From Cryptomeria japonica (lineage: Eukaryota > Streptophyta > Pinopsida > Cupressales > Cupressaceae), in the NCBI RefSeq assembly GCF_030272615.1, contig NC_081408.1, positions 59,912,114-59,976,113 on the forward strand: a DNA stretch of 64,000 bases, in the 5' to 3' direction. The position numbers and the translations under genes are program-made. The first letter of the stretch is position 1; each line of letters begins with the position of its first letter. Of the stretch, positions 35,101 through 45,998 are shown one piece after another. Below the pieces are notes generated by a model that was not told the DNA's origin, searched no databases, and worked only from the letters and a program-made list of their open reading frames with translations.

Positions 35101-36800
35101 TATCACCAGTGTGTTAAATTCCCCTACAATGGCCAGGAGGTTTCTATATTAGCTGATCATAATCCATTTCAGTATTGTAATGCTATGGGGGCAGCCCAAG
35201 ACAGCTTGGTTCCACATAATAGAGAGAAACAAAATTCCTCAGCACCAGATCTTCAACAAGAAAAGTCTAAATCATTATTTAGGGATTTCAAACAGAAAAT
35301 GAAAATCAAAGAACAAGGCATGAGAGAATACTCTTTGGAACACATGTGTTTGGCCAACTTACCAACATCACCTAGATCTCATGGATTACCTACAACATCA
35401 ACACATCAAGCAACTCAGCCCATCACCAAGTTTGATGGCACATTTATCCAACTCAACACTCTAGCACATGAATCCGAGGAAAATGACATCCTTAGTTGGC
35501 TATGCAAAGATAAGGAAGAAGACATAGCAACTACTGTGGAAGTAGCTATACCAACACACTTGTATGGAAAAGGCTACTTAATCATGCAACAAATGGGATA
35601 CAATGGCAAAGGACCTATTGGTAAGCATCAGGAAGGCATCATAGAACTATTGGATCCTCCTTCACAATTTAGTAAAGACAAAAAGGGATTGGGCTTTGAA
35701 CTCACTCTACTACCAAAGAGGGCACCACACAAATATCAAAAACCTCAGTGGAAAGCAAAGAAGAAGTATAAGGAAGACTCTTGGCAGGAGGCACTATTTG
35801 AGTTAGTAGAGACAATATGTAAGGAACGTGAATATCAAGAAATGAAACAACATCAAGAGAAGCCCCTCATTCTAAAGAAGGCATCATCTACAAAAGTACA
35901 TCATATTCAAGAACTAATATCTGACAAAGAGGAATCATGTCCTGATTGTATTATTCCTCCTCAAGAAGAGACAATATATGAATAAATGCAAAAAGTGGAA
36001 GCAGGTTCTAATACAAAATCAGAGAAAACTATCAAACTTGTATCAATCATCAAAAACCTATTCTCACCCTATAACATACCAGTTCATAGCACTGATAGAA
36101 TCTGGGATGATACCTCTGAGACTAATTCCAATGAATATGAATGGGGTAGATGTTCTAACATTACTGAAGATGTTTGTGCCAATGACAATAATACACCCAT
36201 CTCTCAAGAAGAATGCAACATAGAATCTAGACCACTTGAATTTGGCCCACAAAATATCTATGATGCCAAGGAAAATGAGCAACGGTGTTATGAGCAAGTC
36301 TATATGGAAAATGATACCATCGAAGACCTCGACGAAATCCTTAACTTCTTTAACACCCTAGCCAATCACGATGATACCTCCATCCTAACACTTACAACAG
36401 TCAAACTTGATCCACCTAATGACTCCTTACCACTTGTCTTTCCAGACCTCATAGACTGGGATGAACCTGAAACTCATGATATACCAATTTTCCCAAATGG
36501 TGAATCCATTATCCATCACTTATGTATCGTTAACCCAAAAATAGACTCTACCAATTACCAAAGTAATGATGTCTGCAACCAGGGAAGTGCCAAGTCTCTT
36601 AGTTGCAAAAATGAGCAAAATAAAAGATCTACTACTAAAAACCAGTCAATGGCAGCAATAGATCACACAAAAGTAAAAATAAAGGATGCATCTGAGGGTG
36701 AAAACCTTTTTAAGGCACCTAAAGATGGGAGACTCGACACTCTTCCTGAGCATTATTATGAGAGATCACCCATATTGATTGAGCCCACTCAATCAATCAA
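35014..36800 (+). pseudogene. Element B protease-RT linker with G-patch
   Basis: An open frame with a single TAA (35983-35985). GKGYLIMQQMGYNGKGPIGK (35565-35625), followed by HQEGIIELL, is a well-preserved G-patch with glycines in the canonical places. It is followed by basic Lys-rich sequence (PQWKAKKKYKED) and long acidic, polar stretches to the PTQSINIG segment before RT. The G-patch fold binds nucleic acid or helicases in other proteins; in betaretroviruses it follows protease and aids RT. Confidence 0.78.
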
Positions 36801-37758
36801 CATTGGTACCATAGAAGAAACCCAAAATATACACCTTGCAGAATCTCTAACAAAGGAAGAAAGATCAGAATTTATTAAATTTTTTAAAGAAAAGCAAATC
36901 AACTTTGCTTGGTCATATGTAGATATGCCTGGGATTGATCTACAATTGATCATGCATCACCTATCCATTACTCTAGGAGATAAACCAGTAAAGAAAAAAC
37001 TAAGAAAGATGAATCCACATGTAGCACTCATGGTCAAAGTTGAACTAAAGAAACTGTTAGACGTCGGATTTATCCGACCCATCGACTATGCTGAATGGAT
37101 CTCCAACATTGTACTAGTTTCAAAACCAGATGGCAGTATCAGAATATGCACTGATTTTAGAGATGTCAACAAATCCTGTCCAAAGGATGACTTTTGTTTG
37201 CCTAGTATCGACATAATTGTAGACCTCACAATAGGCCATGCAATGCTATCACTAATGGATAGTTTTTTGAGCTATAATAAAATCAAGATATCCCTAGAGG
37301 ATCAAGATAGAACATCATTTACCTATCTATGGGGAACGTACTGTTGGAATGTTATGCCTTTTGCCTTAAAGAATGCAAGTGCAACTTATCAATGAGCAAT
37401 GACGATAATCTTTCATGACATGATGCATACCTTCATGGAAGACTATGTGGATGATTTACTAGCTAAATCCTTCACTAGAGGAGAACATCTAAGCATCTTA
37501 GAAAATATTTTTGATAGATTGGAAAAATTCCAAGTCAGGCTCAACCCTAAGAAGTATGTCTCTGGGGTTACATCGGGCAAATTACTAGGCTACATAGTTT
37601 TAGCTAAAAATATTGAAGTGGATCCAACAAAGGTACAAGCCATTATGGAGATGCCACCACCAAAGAACATCAACCATCTTAGATCTCTATAAGGACAACT
37701 CAGATCAATCAAGCGATTCATCGCTCAATTAGCAGATAAAAGCCTCCCATTCAATCAT
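36801..37758 (+). pseudogene. Element B reverse transcriptase pseudogene
   Basis: Reads SLTKEERSEFIKFFKEKQIN, MHHLSITLGDKPVKKKL, LLDVGFIRPIDYAEWISNIV, FRDVNKSCPKDDF, MPFALKNASATYQ, then TGA (37393) where A has Arg, and MEDYVDDLLAKS with the YVDD active site intact (37438-37460). A TAA at 37690 falls where A has Gln. All breaks are nonsense codons in one frame. Confidence 0.9.
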
Positions 37759-38214
37759 TTGCTACATAAAAATGTACCGTTTAGATGGGAAGCCAAATGT
37801 ACAGAATCCTTCTATCAAATCAAGCAATATCTAATGAGACCACCAGTTCTAGTACCACCAATAGCAGGGAAGCCACTCATTCTCTACATTTCAACAACAG
37901 ACAAATCACTGGGGGCATTGTTAGCACAAGAGGATCAACAAGGAAAGGAGCAAGCTATCTATTATATCAACAGGACATTGAATGGATATGAACTCAACTA
38001 TACATTCATTGAGAAAGCTTGTCTAACAGTGGTATTTGCCTCTCAAAAATTCTGGCGCTACATGCTAGCTCACACAATTTGGCTAGTTGCAAAAATTGAT
38101 CCTCTCAAATATTTACTTAGTAAAGTAGCTCTTACATGCAGATTGGCTAAGTGGGTCATGATCCTCAGTGAATTTGATATCCACTACACAGAGCGAAGAG
38201 CTATCAAAGGATAA
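37759..38214 (+). pseudogene. Element B RNase H (first)
   Basis: FRWEAKCTESFYQIKQYLMR, ILYISTTDKSLGALLAQEDQ, IEKACLTVVFASQKFWRYML and LAKWVMILSEFDIHYTERRA: a clean gypsy RNase H of 150 residues. It ends at TAA after AIKG, the position of TAG in element A (15883). Confidence 0.87.
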
Positions 38215-38700
38215 GCAATTGCAGATCAATTGGGAGAAGCACCACTACCTGGAAAACAAACTATGGAGATCAAATTTCCAGACAGAGACATTCTTTCTAT
38301 TTACACCAAATAATGGACCTTATATTTTGATGGATCCTACACGCAACATGGCTCAGGTGCTAGCATTTTGTTCATCGCCCTTGAAGCACACACTATACCA
38401 AGATCATATAGGCTTATGTTTCCATGCACAAATAACGTTATTGAATATGAGGCATTGGTTATAGGCATCAAAATGGCCGTAGAATGGAGAATAACAGAGT
38501 TAAGTCTATGGAGATTTGCAACTAGTCATCAATCAAATCAACAATGACTATCAAACAAAGGATGACAAGCTGCTACCCTACAAGCGAATGGTGGATGATT
38601 TCAAATAATATTTTGTACACATCACCTTCGAGCAAATACCAAGGTTGGAAAATAGAGAAGCTGATGCAATGGCTACTATCGCTTCAGTACTACAAATTCT
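38215..38700 (+). pseudogene. Element B second (archaeal-type) RNase H
   Basis: After a TAA near 38311: WTLYFDGSYTQHGSGASILF, NNVIEYEALVIGIKMAVEW, then a frameshift at the GDS region (near 38505), and NREADAMATIASV. Asp of FDGS, Glu of EYEAL and Asp of EADAM are kept; the GDS Asp is disturbed by the frameshift. Confidence 0.82.
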
Positions 38701-38759
38701 AGAGCAACAGAGTCATTATGAGTTTCTGGTAGAGCAATTGTTCTCCCCAGCCCATGATA

Positions 38760-40063
38760 ATTCAGAATCCCATGTTAGCTATGCCTTGACTAGTTCCGAC
38801 TCTTTGTTATATGGACCGATATACGACTATCTTAAAAACAATATCCTACCCATTGACCTGTCCTGAAACCAAAAATGTAACTTTATCTGACAAGCCGCCC
38901 GTTATACTCTTACCGCTGATACTTTGTACCATCGAGGTCTAGATGGTACTCTTCTTCGTTGCCTTGATCGTAATGAATCTGACTCCACTTTACACAAGCT
39001 TCATGAAGGTATCTATGGCACACATTCAAGTGGTACTACTCTTGCTAAAAAGCTTCTAAGAATGGGATATTATTGGCCGACAATGGAAAAAGACTCTTAC
39101 CACTTTGCAAAGAAGTGTCCTAAATGCCAAATCCATGGCAATCTTATACATACACCAGCACAGGAACTGTAGACATTCACAACATCTTGGCCCTTTTGTC
39201 AATGGGGACTAGACTTAGTTGGCAAAATTCATCCTTCATTTTCAAATGAACACAAGTTTATTATAACTGCAATGAAATACTTTACCAAATGGATTGAAGC
39301 AATCCCCATGACCACAGTGACTGGGAAACAAATTGCCTCTTTTATCCTTAATTATATAATCTATAGATATGGCATTCCAAGTTCCATCATCATAGATAAT
39401 GGATGACCTTTCAAAAACCAAGATGTACAAGAACTATGTGAAAAATTCAAAATCCAACATCATTTTTCTACACCTTACTACCCACAGGGGAATGGTTAGA
39501 CAAAAGCATCCAACAAAACAATATTGAAAATCCTAAAGAAAATAGTGAATGATGCAGGCAAAGATTAGCATATACAACTCAATCTAGCACTTTGGGCATA
39601 CAAAACTAGCATCCACACACCTACAGGAGCTACACCATATTCATTGGTATATGGATCAGAAGCAATTTTACCCTTGAAGGTAGAAATTCCATCTCTCAGA
39701 GTCTCTTTGAAAGGCTTAATCCCAGATGAAAAGTATCGAGTTAACCGACTACAAGAGATTGAACTTCTAGATAAATGATGCCAATGTGCCTACACTCATC
39801 TCAAATCATATTAGAAATGCATGTGCCAGAGCTACAACCACAAGGTCATTCCCAGAATTTTTAAAATTGGAGACCTAGTACTCAAAGAAAATCCTAGAAA
39901 TCATCAAGATCGGGAAAAGAAAGGAAAATTTGAATCTAACTTTTTAGGTCCCTATGTCATTATATCATCTTATGGATCAAGCACCTATCAGCTAACAAAT
40001 TTAGAAGGAGATGTGCTCAACGAACCAACTAACAACATCCATATGAAGAAATACTACACTTGA
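38760..40063 (+). pseudogene. Element B integrase pseudogene
   Basis: The zinc part is LHEGIYGTHSSG ... CPKCQIHGN (39000-39145). The core has QWGLDLVGKIHPS (first Asp) and SSIIIDNG then TGA (39404; element A has Gly there). The third acidic residue is replaced: GNG, stop, TKASNKTILKIL near 39490, where A keeps QDEASNKT, so Glu became Lys. YSLVYGSEAILPLEVEIPSL follows. The C-terminal tail (39821-40063) reads FKIGDLVLKENPRN and ends NIHMKKYYT with TGA. Confidence 0.87.
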
Positions 40064-40087
40064 GTAGTCTAAATGCACAGAAAGGTC

Positions 40088-40110
40088 AAAAAAAAAAAAA
40101 AAAAAAAAAA
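40088..40110 (+). repeat. Run of 23 A directly after pol of B
   Basis: An uninterrupted A-run 25 bases after the pol stop. Element A has a shorter run (17860-17871) and C has AAAAAAC repeats at the same place. Confidence 0.9.
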
Positions 40111-40150
40111 TTAAGAAAAAGAAAATAAAAAGGTACCATAAAAGCAACTA

Positions 40151-40172
40151 GTGAAAACCTGGCAACAGGCGC
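40151..40172 (+). other. Post-pol hairpin, element B
   Basis: GTG-AAAA-CCTG-GCAA-CAGG-CGC: outer stem GTG/CGC with one wobble, inner CCTG/CAGG, and GCAA, a GNRA tetraloop. Confidence 0.6.
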
Positions 40173-41025
40173 TATTGTGAGAGGACAACTCCTCTATCTA
40201 TATCCATACCGTTATATCCACAGTAAAGCACTATCGATCGTCACCTAACATTTTTATCACAATATTCATCCAGGACATACTTAGCGTAGTCACTATCCTA
40301 GTTTATCCACATATCCTTTCACCGCATCTCACCATGGCTTGGTAATCACTGTACATATCCACATTGAGAAGTACACTTGACTAGGGGTGGTAATCAAAAC
40401 TTGCAGCACGTTCAAGCCATCAAAAATAGTCACAAACTCAGAACATCATATCCAATAAAACAACACGCACACGATTGGAAAGAAAAACATTGATCGCTTC
40501 ACAGGATTCACAAAATACGATGGATGATTTTCTGAAGTATCAAATGTTGCATCTTGCATAAAGTTTTGACTATTTTTTTTTTTTTTGAATTGTTGGATCC
40601 TCTATATTTTCTCCACAATGCTTCAAAGCTAGAGAATGTCGTGAGGACTCCAATATTTTCTTAGTTTTCTGTCTGTGAGGCGATCATCTGTACTGTGTAA
40701 ATACTTGTCTCGAGATGTGATTCACAACACATCACTGAAGACATGATTCCACTTTATGCATACAAATGGTTTAATCTTATCTGTTTCTATGCAATCCGCA
40801 CTCAGGTCATCCTAGTTCAATTATACCTTGATGCTTGTGCTATCTTGCAAAATCAAAAATCATGTAAATTTTTCTCAGGTCATTATGGTTCAATTATACC
40901 ATTATGCTTGTATAAATTTTCAACATATACCAAAACAAATCAATGCTCAATGATGATACCTACAAAGAAAGCAAACAACATGTGGCTATACAGGGATGAC
41001 CAATGCAGAATGAGGATGCTCAAAT

Positions 41026-41225
41026 GAATTAGTTTCATATCATTTTACAATTAGTTGCATATCATTTTCCAATTAGTTGCATACCATTTTACAATTAGTT
41101 GCATATCATTTTACAATTAGTTGCATATCAAATCAATTAGTTTCATATCATTTTACAATTAGTTGCATATCATTTTACAATTAGTTGCATATCATTTATC
41201 AATTAATTGCATATGATTTTAATCT
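41026..41225 (+). repeat. 22 bp minisatellite, about nine copies
   Basis: AATTAGTTGCATATCATTTTAC repeated with small changes in the 3' noncoding part of element B. Confidence 0.88.
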
Positions 41226-41504
41226 TGCATTAGTATCATTTCATTATCATTATCATAAACATTGCACATCTCATAAATCAAAGCAATGCATCAACACATT
41301 TTTGCTTATCAAAATCATGAATCATTCACATCATAATCAAAATCAAGAGTATTTATCTAAGCATCACATCATCCTCATAGAATCTCATATCGAAACATAA
41401 TGCATATCATTCATCATTGCATCCCTCACATGCATATCTATTGCATCATCATGGAATCTTTCTTCACTTTCATATCTTCATCATTCTTCCAAACTATCTT
41501 CTAT

Positions 41505-41830
41505 CATGTCTTATACAGGATGTATCTTTTCTGAAACCAGATGTTTTGATCAGCTCTTAAACAAGATATATCATTCCTAAAACCAGATGTTTTGATCAAC
41601 TCTTATATAGGATATATCATTCCTGAAACCAGACATTTTGATCAACTCTTATAGAGGATATATCATTCCTGAAACTAGATGCTCGATCATCCATGTCTTA
41701 TATAGGCGGTATCATTCCTGAAACCAAATGCTCAATCATCCATGTCTTATACAGGTGGTATCATTCCTGAAACCAGATTCTCAATCATCTATGTCTTATA
41801 TAGGAGGTGTCATACCCGAAACCAGACTTG
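41505..41830 (+). repeat. 46-50 bp minisatellite, seven copies
   Basis: Each copy carries ATCATTCCTGAAACCAGATG; starts of the CTGAAACC word lie near 41530, 41576, 41622, 41669, 41718, 41767 and 41816. The first three to four share a TTTTGATCAACTCTTATA half, the later ones a CAATCATCCATGTCTTATA half. Confidence 0.85.
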
Positions 41831-42100
41831 TTCTCAATCCAATCAATCTAATCAATCTTATCAAACCCATGTATGTCATTACTATCCACTCTTCTATCTT
41901 TCAAACAACATTCTTCTTCTTTCGAGAGATCGTTCATGCCTTTTGTGCACGAATCATCTCCCAAGGGGGCATTATCATATCAAATCTTGACATCAATTTC
42001 ATATCAGTTTCATATCAAATCAATTCTTCATATCTGGAGCATCATCAATATCAATCATCAAATCCGGGGCATCATATCAACATGTGATCACATATCGACC

Positions 42101-42115
42101 CAAAGAGGGGCAAAA
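42101..42115 (+). promoter_or_regulatory. Polypurine tract, element B
   Basis: CAAAGAGGGGCAAAA, identical to that of element A, directly before the 3' LTR. Confidence 0.88.
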
Positions 42116-43579
42116 TGTAGACACCTAAAAGTTGCACAATGAATTAAGTGAATTTTATTCATTTTATTATTCTTAATTCTTCCAATTAATTAAATTAAGA
42201 TTTAATTAATATCCCTATTCTTCTAATCGCGTATTAATTAAATTAAGATTTAATTAATATACCCTTCTTCTATCTAAGCCATTTAATTAAATACCCCCCT
42301 CCAGCCATTTTAATTAAATTCATATTTAATTAAAAAATATCAATTTATCCTCTTTCCCATTTTAATTAAATCTAAATTTAATTTAAATCTAATTTTATTT
42401 AAAATCCCCCCACTTGCAAAATCCTACAAATGCAAGTTGCAACCAAATTTGAAATAAATTAATTTTATTTTAAGTAAATTCCCCTCCACCCACTTGTAAA
42501 ATCCTACATCTCCCACTTGCCTCTCTAAATCCCCTTCTAGATTCTTCTAATCACTTCTAAATTAGCCTAACCCATCTCCTAAATATTGTCACATCCCTAA
42601 GCAAAGGGAAGTCACTTCTCAAACCCTCAAAGTCTTTGAAAACCATTAAAGGCTTTATGTCTTCAACAAGTTAGCCTTGAAAGTATTCCAAACCATTAAT
42701 GGTTAACTCAACCTTCTTACATGGTTAGAGACATTTTGTCTAACTTAACCTCCATCTAACCCAAGGGTCTCATCAAGCATTCATTGCTTTAACCAAGGTT
42801 ATCCCTTTAACCTTTACACAAGAGTTTACCCCTTGGGTAAAAGCTTTATCCAATGGATAACCCTAAACTAACCTTAACTCTTACCTCCTAGGGTAACCAT
42901 GAGGTCTTATCAAGCATTTAATGCTTCTTACCTCTCCTCTCAACCATCCTTATGTTGATAATTGTCACCATTTCATTGGTGAAAATTGAAAACATGGATT
43001 GACCACTTTCAAACTTGACCCTTGATTAACTCTTTCAATCCAGACCATATATTGCCCTATTTTCATTATAAATAGAGCTCTCATTCCTCCATTTTAAGAT
43101 CAATGCAAGCTTTTAGTATCTCATTTATGCTCAATTTTATTAACACATCTAGCTTCTCTTTGTAATAGGAATTAATCTAATAAGCATTTTAGACTATTTC
43201 CTTTATCATTAGCTTAACTCATAAACTAGTATATCATGTTAGGATAGTATTGCTACTAATCTTGTCATCTTATAATTTAGTTTATTGCATTTGTAGAATC
43301 ATGCATAGATAGGATGTATTTTCATAACTAAATCAATCATAAGCATCCCTAGTTCTTGCATTTGTCATCCCTAAGCCACTTTGGTTAGTGATCTGAGAGC
43401 AAACGCATTGGCTTGAGGGACCTTGTGAGATAGAGAACCATGGAACCAACCTTGGGAAGTTGAGTCATTCTTCATGACTCCATAAATTGCACCAAGAAGA
43501 CCTGTGGGTGTGTGGACAAACCTCTTTGAGCTTTATTTTTCACATTTTAAGTTTCATCGCCCCGCTTTTCCCGCATACA
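42116..43579 (+). mobile_element. 3' LTR of element B
   Basis: 1464 bp, TGTAGACACC to CCGCATACA, followed by GTGAC (43580-43584), the right target duplication. Confidence 0.93.
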
Positions 43580-43944
43580 GTGACATTGAGATCAAGGGAC
43601 ATACATCCAATCAAGAACATGAGATGTTTAAGGAACCATTCCCTAAACATGACAAAGGAAAATCCAAAGCCACAGATGATCAAGCTAACTATACCAAAGT
43701 GTCCTATGATTATTATTTAGTCATTAACCACATTTCGATGGACAACTATGTTTCTACTATTATCATAAAGGATAAAACACCTAAAAGTTCTACCCAAAGA
43801 TCCAAAGTTGTCCTAAAGGGCATTGGAACTTGTTCTAAATCTACCTTTGAATGTATGTCACAACTCGTCGAGGTAAAGTCACCTAGCAAGGTGCTCCAAC
43901 TAAAACCATTGCTTCCTCATCGGCAAAACCTTAGTACAACCTAG
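43580..43944 (+). pseudogene. Element C gag C-terminus
   Basis: DIEIKGHTSNQEHEMFKEPF aligns with the post-knuckle part of A (HATNLDHKAFKDPLP) and B (DHGAFTNPLP). INHISMDNYVSTIIIKDK resembles the corresponding segment of B. It ends at a TAG (43942-43944). Confidence 0.75.
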
Positions 43945-44084
43945 TAGAACAGTTAGGGAAGACACCTTCTCTTATCTCAATCATAGAACTATTGCATATC
44001 TCTCCTTCGCATAAAGCCATACTTGATAAAGCCCTAAGAGAAACCTCTGTACCCACTAATATGAACATGGACTAGTTTCAAACC

Positions 44085-44480
44085 ATGGTGGGATACCTTT
44101 CCGTTCCACATTCCCTTACATTCACCAAAGCTGATGACGCCTATGTAAGCCAACTGCATAATGCACCTTTACACATTGAAGCCTTCCTACACAAACATCA
44201 AATAAAACGAGTCATGATAGACGGAGGAGCTAGTCTCAATATATGTACTTTGAACACAATAATACAATTAGGATATTTGGATAAAGCTGTGAATGCTACA
44301 AACAAAATTACCATCAAGGCATATGATGAAGAAGAGCATTCATCTGAAGGCACAATCACTTTACCTCTTAGAGTTGGGCTAGTTACGAAGGATGTGGTTT
44401 GTCAAGTCCTTGACCTAGAGCTCACATAAAACATATTGCTAGGATGTTCATGGATTCATGAGATGAACATAGTCCCATCT
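44085..44480 (+). pseudogene. Element C aspartic protease
   Basis: HIEAFLHKHQIKRVMIDGGA, SLNICTLNTIIQLGYLDKAV, ITIKAYDEEEHSSEGTITL and VCQVLDLELT; then TAA (44427-44429) where A and B have Phe or Tyr, and NILLGCSWIHEM. The cleanest of the three proteases here, with only this stop in the domain. Confidence 0.83.
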
Positions 44481-45530
44481 AAATATCATTGATGTATCAA
44501 GTTTCCTCATAATGGAGTTGAAGTGACTGTCAAAGCTGATCCAAACCCATTCATATATTGCAACAATCTATGACCTAGTTCAGAAATAACAATCCCAGAC
44601 AATCGAGAGGTTGCTCCTTCATCAACATATGTTGATCTTGAATTATTGAAAGCTTCTACATCTAAATAAAATGAGCTAAAAGAAAAATTCAAGGTTAAAG
44701 ACATGGGATGTGGTGAATATATATTTCATGTTGATCAACTCCTACTATCTTCTAAGGTATTTAGTCAACGAGAAAAACCTACAAAAAATTTGCAATATCA
44801 AGGAATTCAGTGTGAACCACCTAGTGTTGTGGCTACTAAGTCTGAATGCAAATCTCCTCTAGTGGTGCAAGTAGCTCTTGATATCAATAGTCCTAAGAGT
44901 GGTTCTAGTGATGAATCTATTGAGCATATCGTGAGCCCTCTTGATAACTCACATAGCCTTACCATTTCATCCTTCCACTCCACTTCCGGACTTGGATAAA
45001 CAAGAATTACAAAAGCCCTTACTCATTAGGGATGCAATATCAAGCTATGAAAGGAAAAATATAAAAGTAAAAAATAAAGAGAAGTCCTTCAGTCTAAATC
45101 AAAATCAAAAGCTATTGGATTTTGCAAAAATAAAATTCAAGGATGAAAAACCTATGAAGAAAAAAGAACAAGTGTTGCTCTCCCCTAATATGAAAATAAC
45201 TAGGGGCAAAATTTCTAACAATTCAAGTCAAAAATCATACTTGTTGATCCTATGTCTCCATCATGCTATCCTACTTTCACTTCTTTTCACAATCATAAGC
45301 CTTCATAACTTATCCACTTGTTTCACTCATCCATTCCCTTCTAGCGATACATCATGGACCTTTAATGGAGCTTCCTCAAGGGATTTTGTTATCAAGTTTG
45401 CCCAAACTTCTATAGGTGACATTCCTATGGGCCAACTTAGTCCACGTGCTAGTAATTCTATTTCAATTCCTTTCTCAAGGAAGATAGTCACTCGAGATAC
45501 ACATCATTTAGTCAAGGAACAATGCAGCTT
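44481..45530 (+). pseudogene. Element C linker and unidentified ORF replacing the pol core
   Basis: The first 350 bases align with the linker of B (KFKVKDMGCGEYIFHVDQL against KMKIKEQGMREYSLEHM). From about 44850 the match ends. Two overlapping open frames (44703-44999 and 44941-45534) continue; the second is Lys-rich (NIKVKNKEKSF) and then has a 25-residue hydrophobic stretch SYLLILCLHHAILLSLLFTI (near 45237-45300). I recognise no family. It may be a filler joined at the deletion or an out-of-frame remnant of the linker. Confidence 0.5.
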
Positions 45531-45754
45531 ATAAGGTAAAGCCTCATACATTTGAGGTAGGTGAATTATTTCTCAAGGAAAAACCTAAAAATCAGCAAGA
45601 CAGAGAGAAGAAGGGCAAGTTTGAACCAAATTCGCTTGGTCCTTACGTCATTACAACAATTTATGGGTCAGGTGCATATCAACTCTCAACACTAGATGGA
45701 GAACCTTTGGAAGACCCTATCAATAGCATGCACCTTTGCAGGATTTACACATAG
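45531..45754 (+). pseudogene. Element C integrase C-terminal remnant
   Basis: AYKVKPHTFEVGELFLKEKP, REKKGKFEPNSLGPYVITT and YGSGAYQLSTLDGEPL align with the integrase tail of B (GDLVLKENPRN, KGKFESNFLGPYVI). It ends at TAG (45752-45754). Confidence 0.85.
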
Positions 45755-45849
45755 CTCTTTAGAATATCCTAATTCAAAAATACAAAAAAAACAAAAAATA
45801 TCAAAAAAACAAAATAAAAATATCATAAAAATATAAAAAAATGTTACGT

Positions 45850-45874
45850 GGTGAAAACCTGGCAAACAGGCACC
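45850..45874 (+). other. Post-pol hairpin, element C copy 1
   Basis: GGTG-AAAA-CCTG-GCAAA-CAGG-CACC with full pairing of both stems, about 95 bases after the integrase remnant. Confidence 0.62.
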
Positions 45875-45968
45875 TTGTGACACAAAAAAATTGACAAATT
45901 GAAAGAAGTAAAGAGAAATAAATTTGTCCAATGGTGAAAATAACTTCAGCGGCGCCCTGGGCAAGTAC

Positions 45969-45998
45969 CATGGTGAAAACTGGGTTATCGGTGCCATG
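45969..45998 (+). other. Post-pol hairpin, element C copy 2
   Basis: CATGGTG-AAAA-CTGG-GTTA-TCGG-TGCCATG: a five-pair outer stem plus two wobbles, the same AAAA bulge, and a weaker inner stem. A further GGTGAAAA near 45933 has only the outer pairing with GCGCC. Confidence 0.5.

Larger units (their letters stand above)
26863..43579 (+). mobile_element. Element B: full-length Tat-like Ty3/gypsy retrotransposon
   Basis: 16.7 kb, bounded by LTRs 26863-28342 and 42116-43579 and by the 5 bp duplication GTGAC (26858-26862 and 43580-43584). Order: 5' LTR, primer site, 3 kb leader, gag (split by a solo LTR), protease, G-patch linker, RT, RNase H, second RNase H, integrase, A-run and hairpin, minisatellites, polypurine tract, 3' LTR. 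In a 210-base stretch (27301-27510 against 42540-42750) I count 5 LTR differences, so it is fairly young. The pol frame from 35014 to about 38500 is continuous apart from nonsense codons. Confidence 0.95.
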
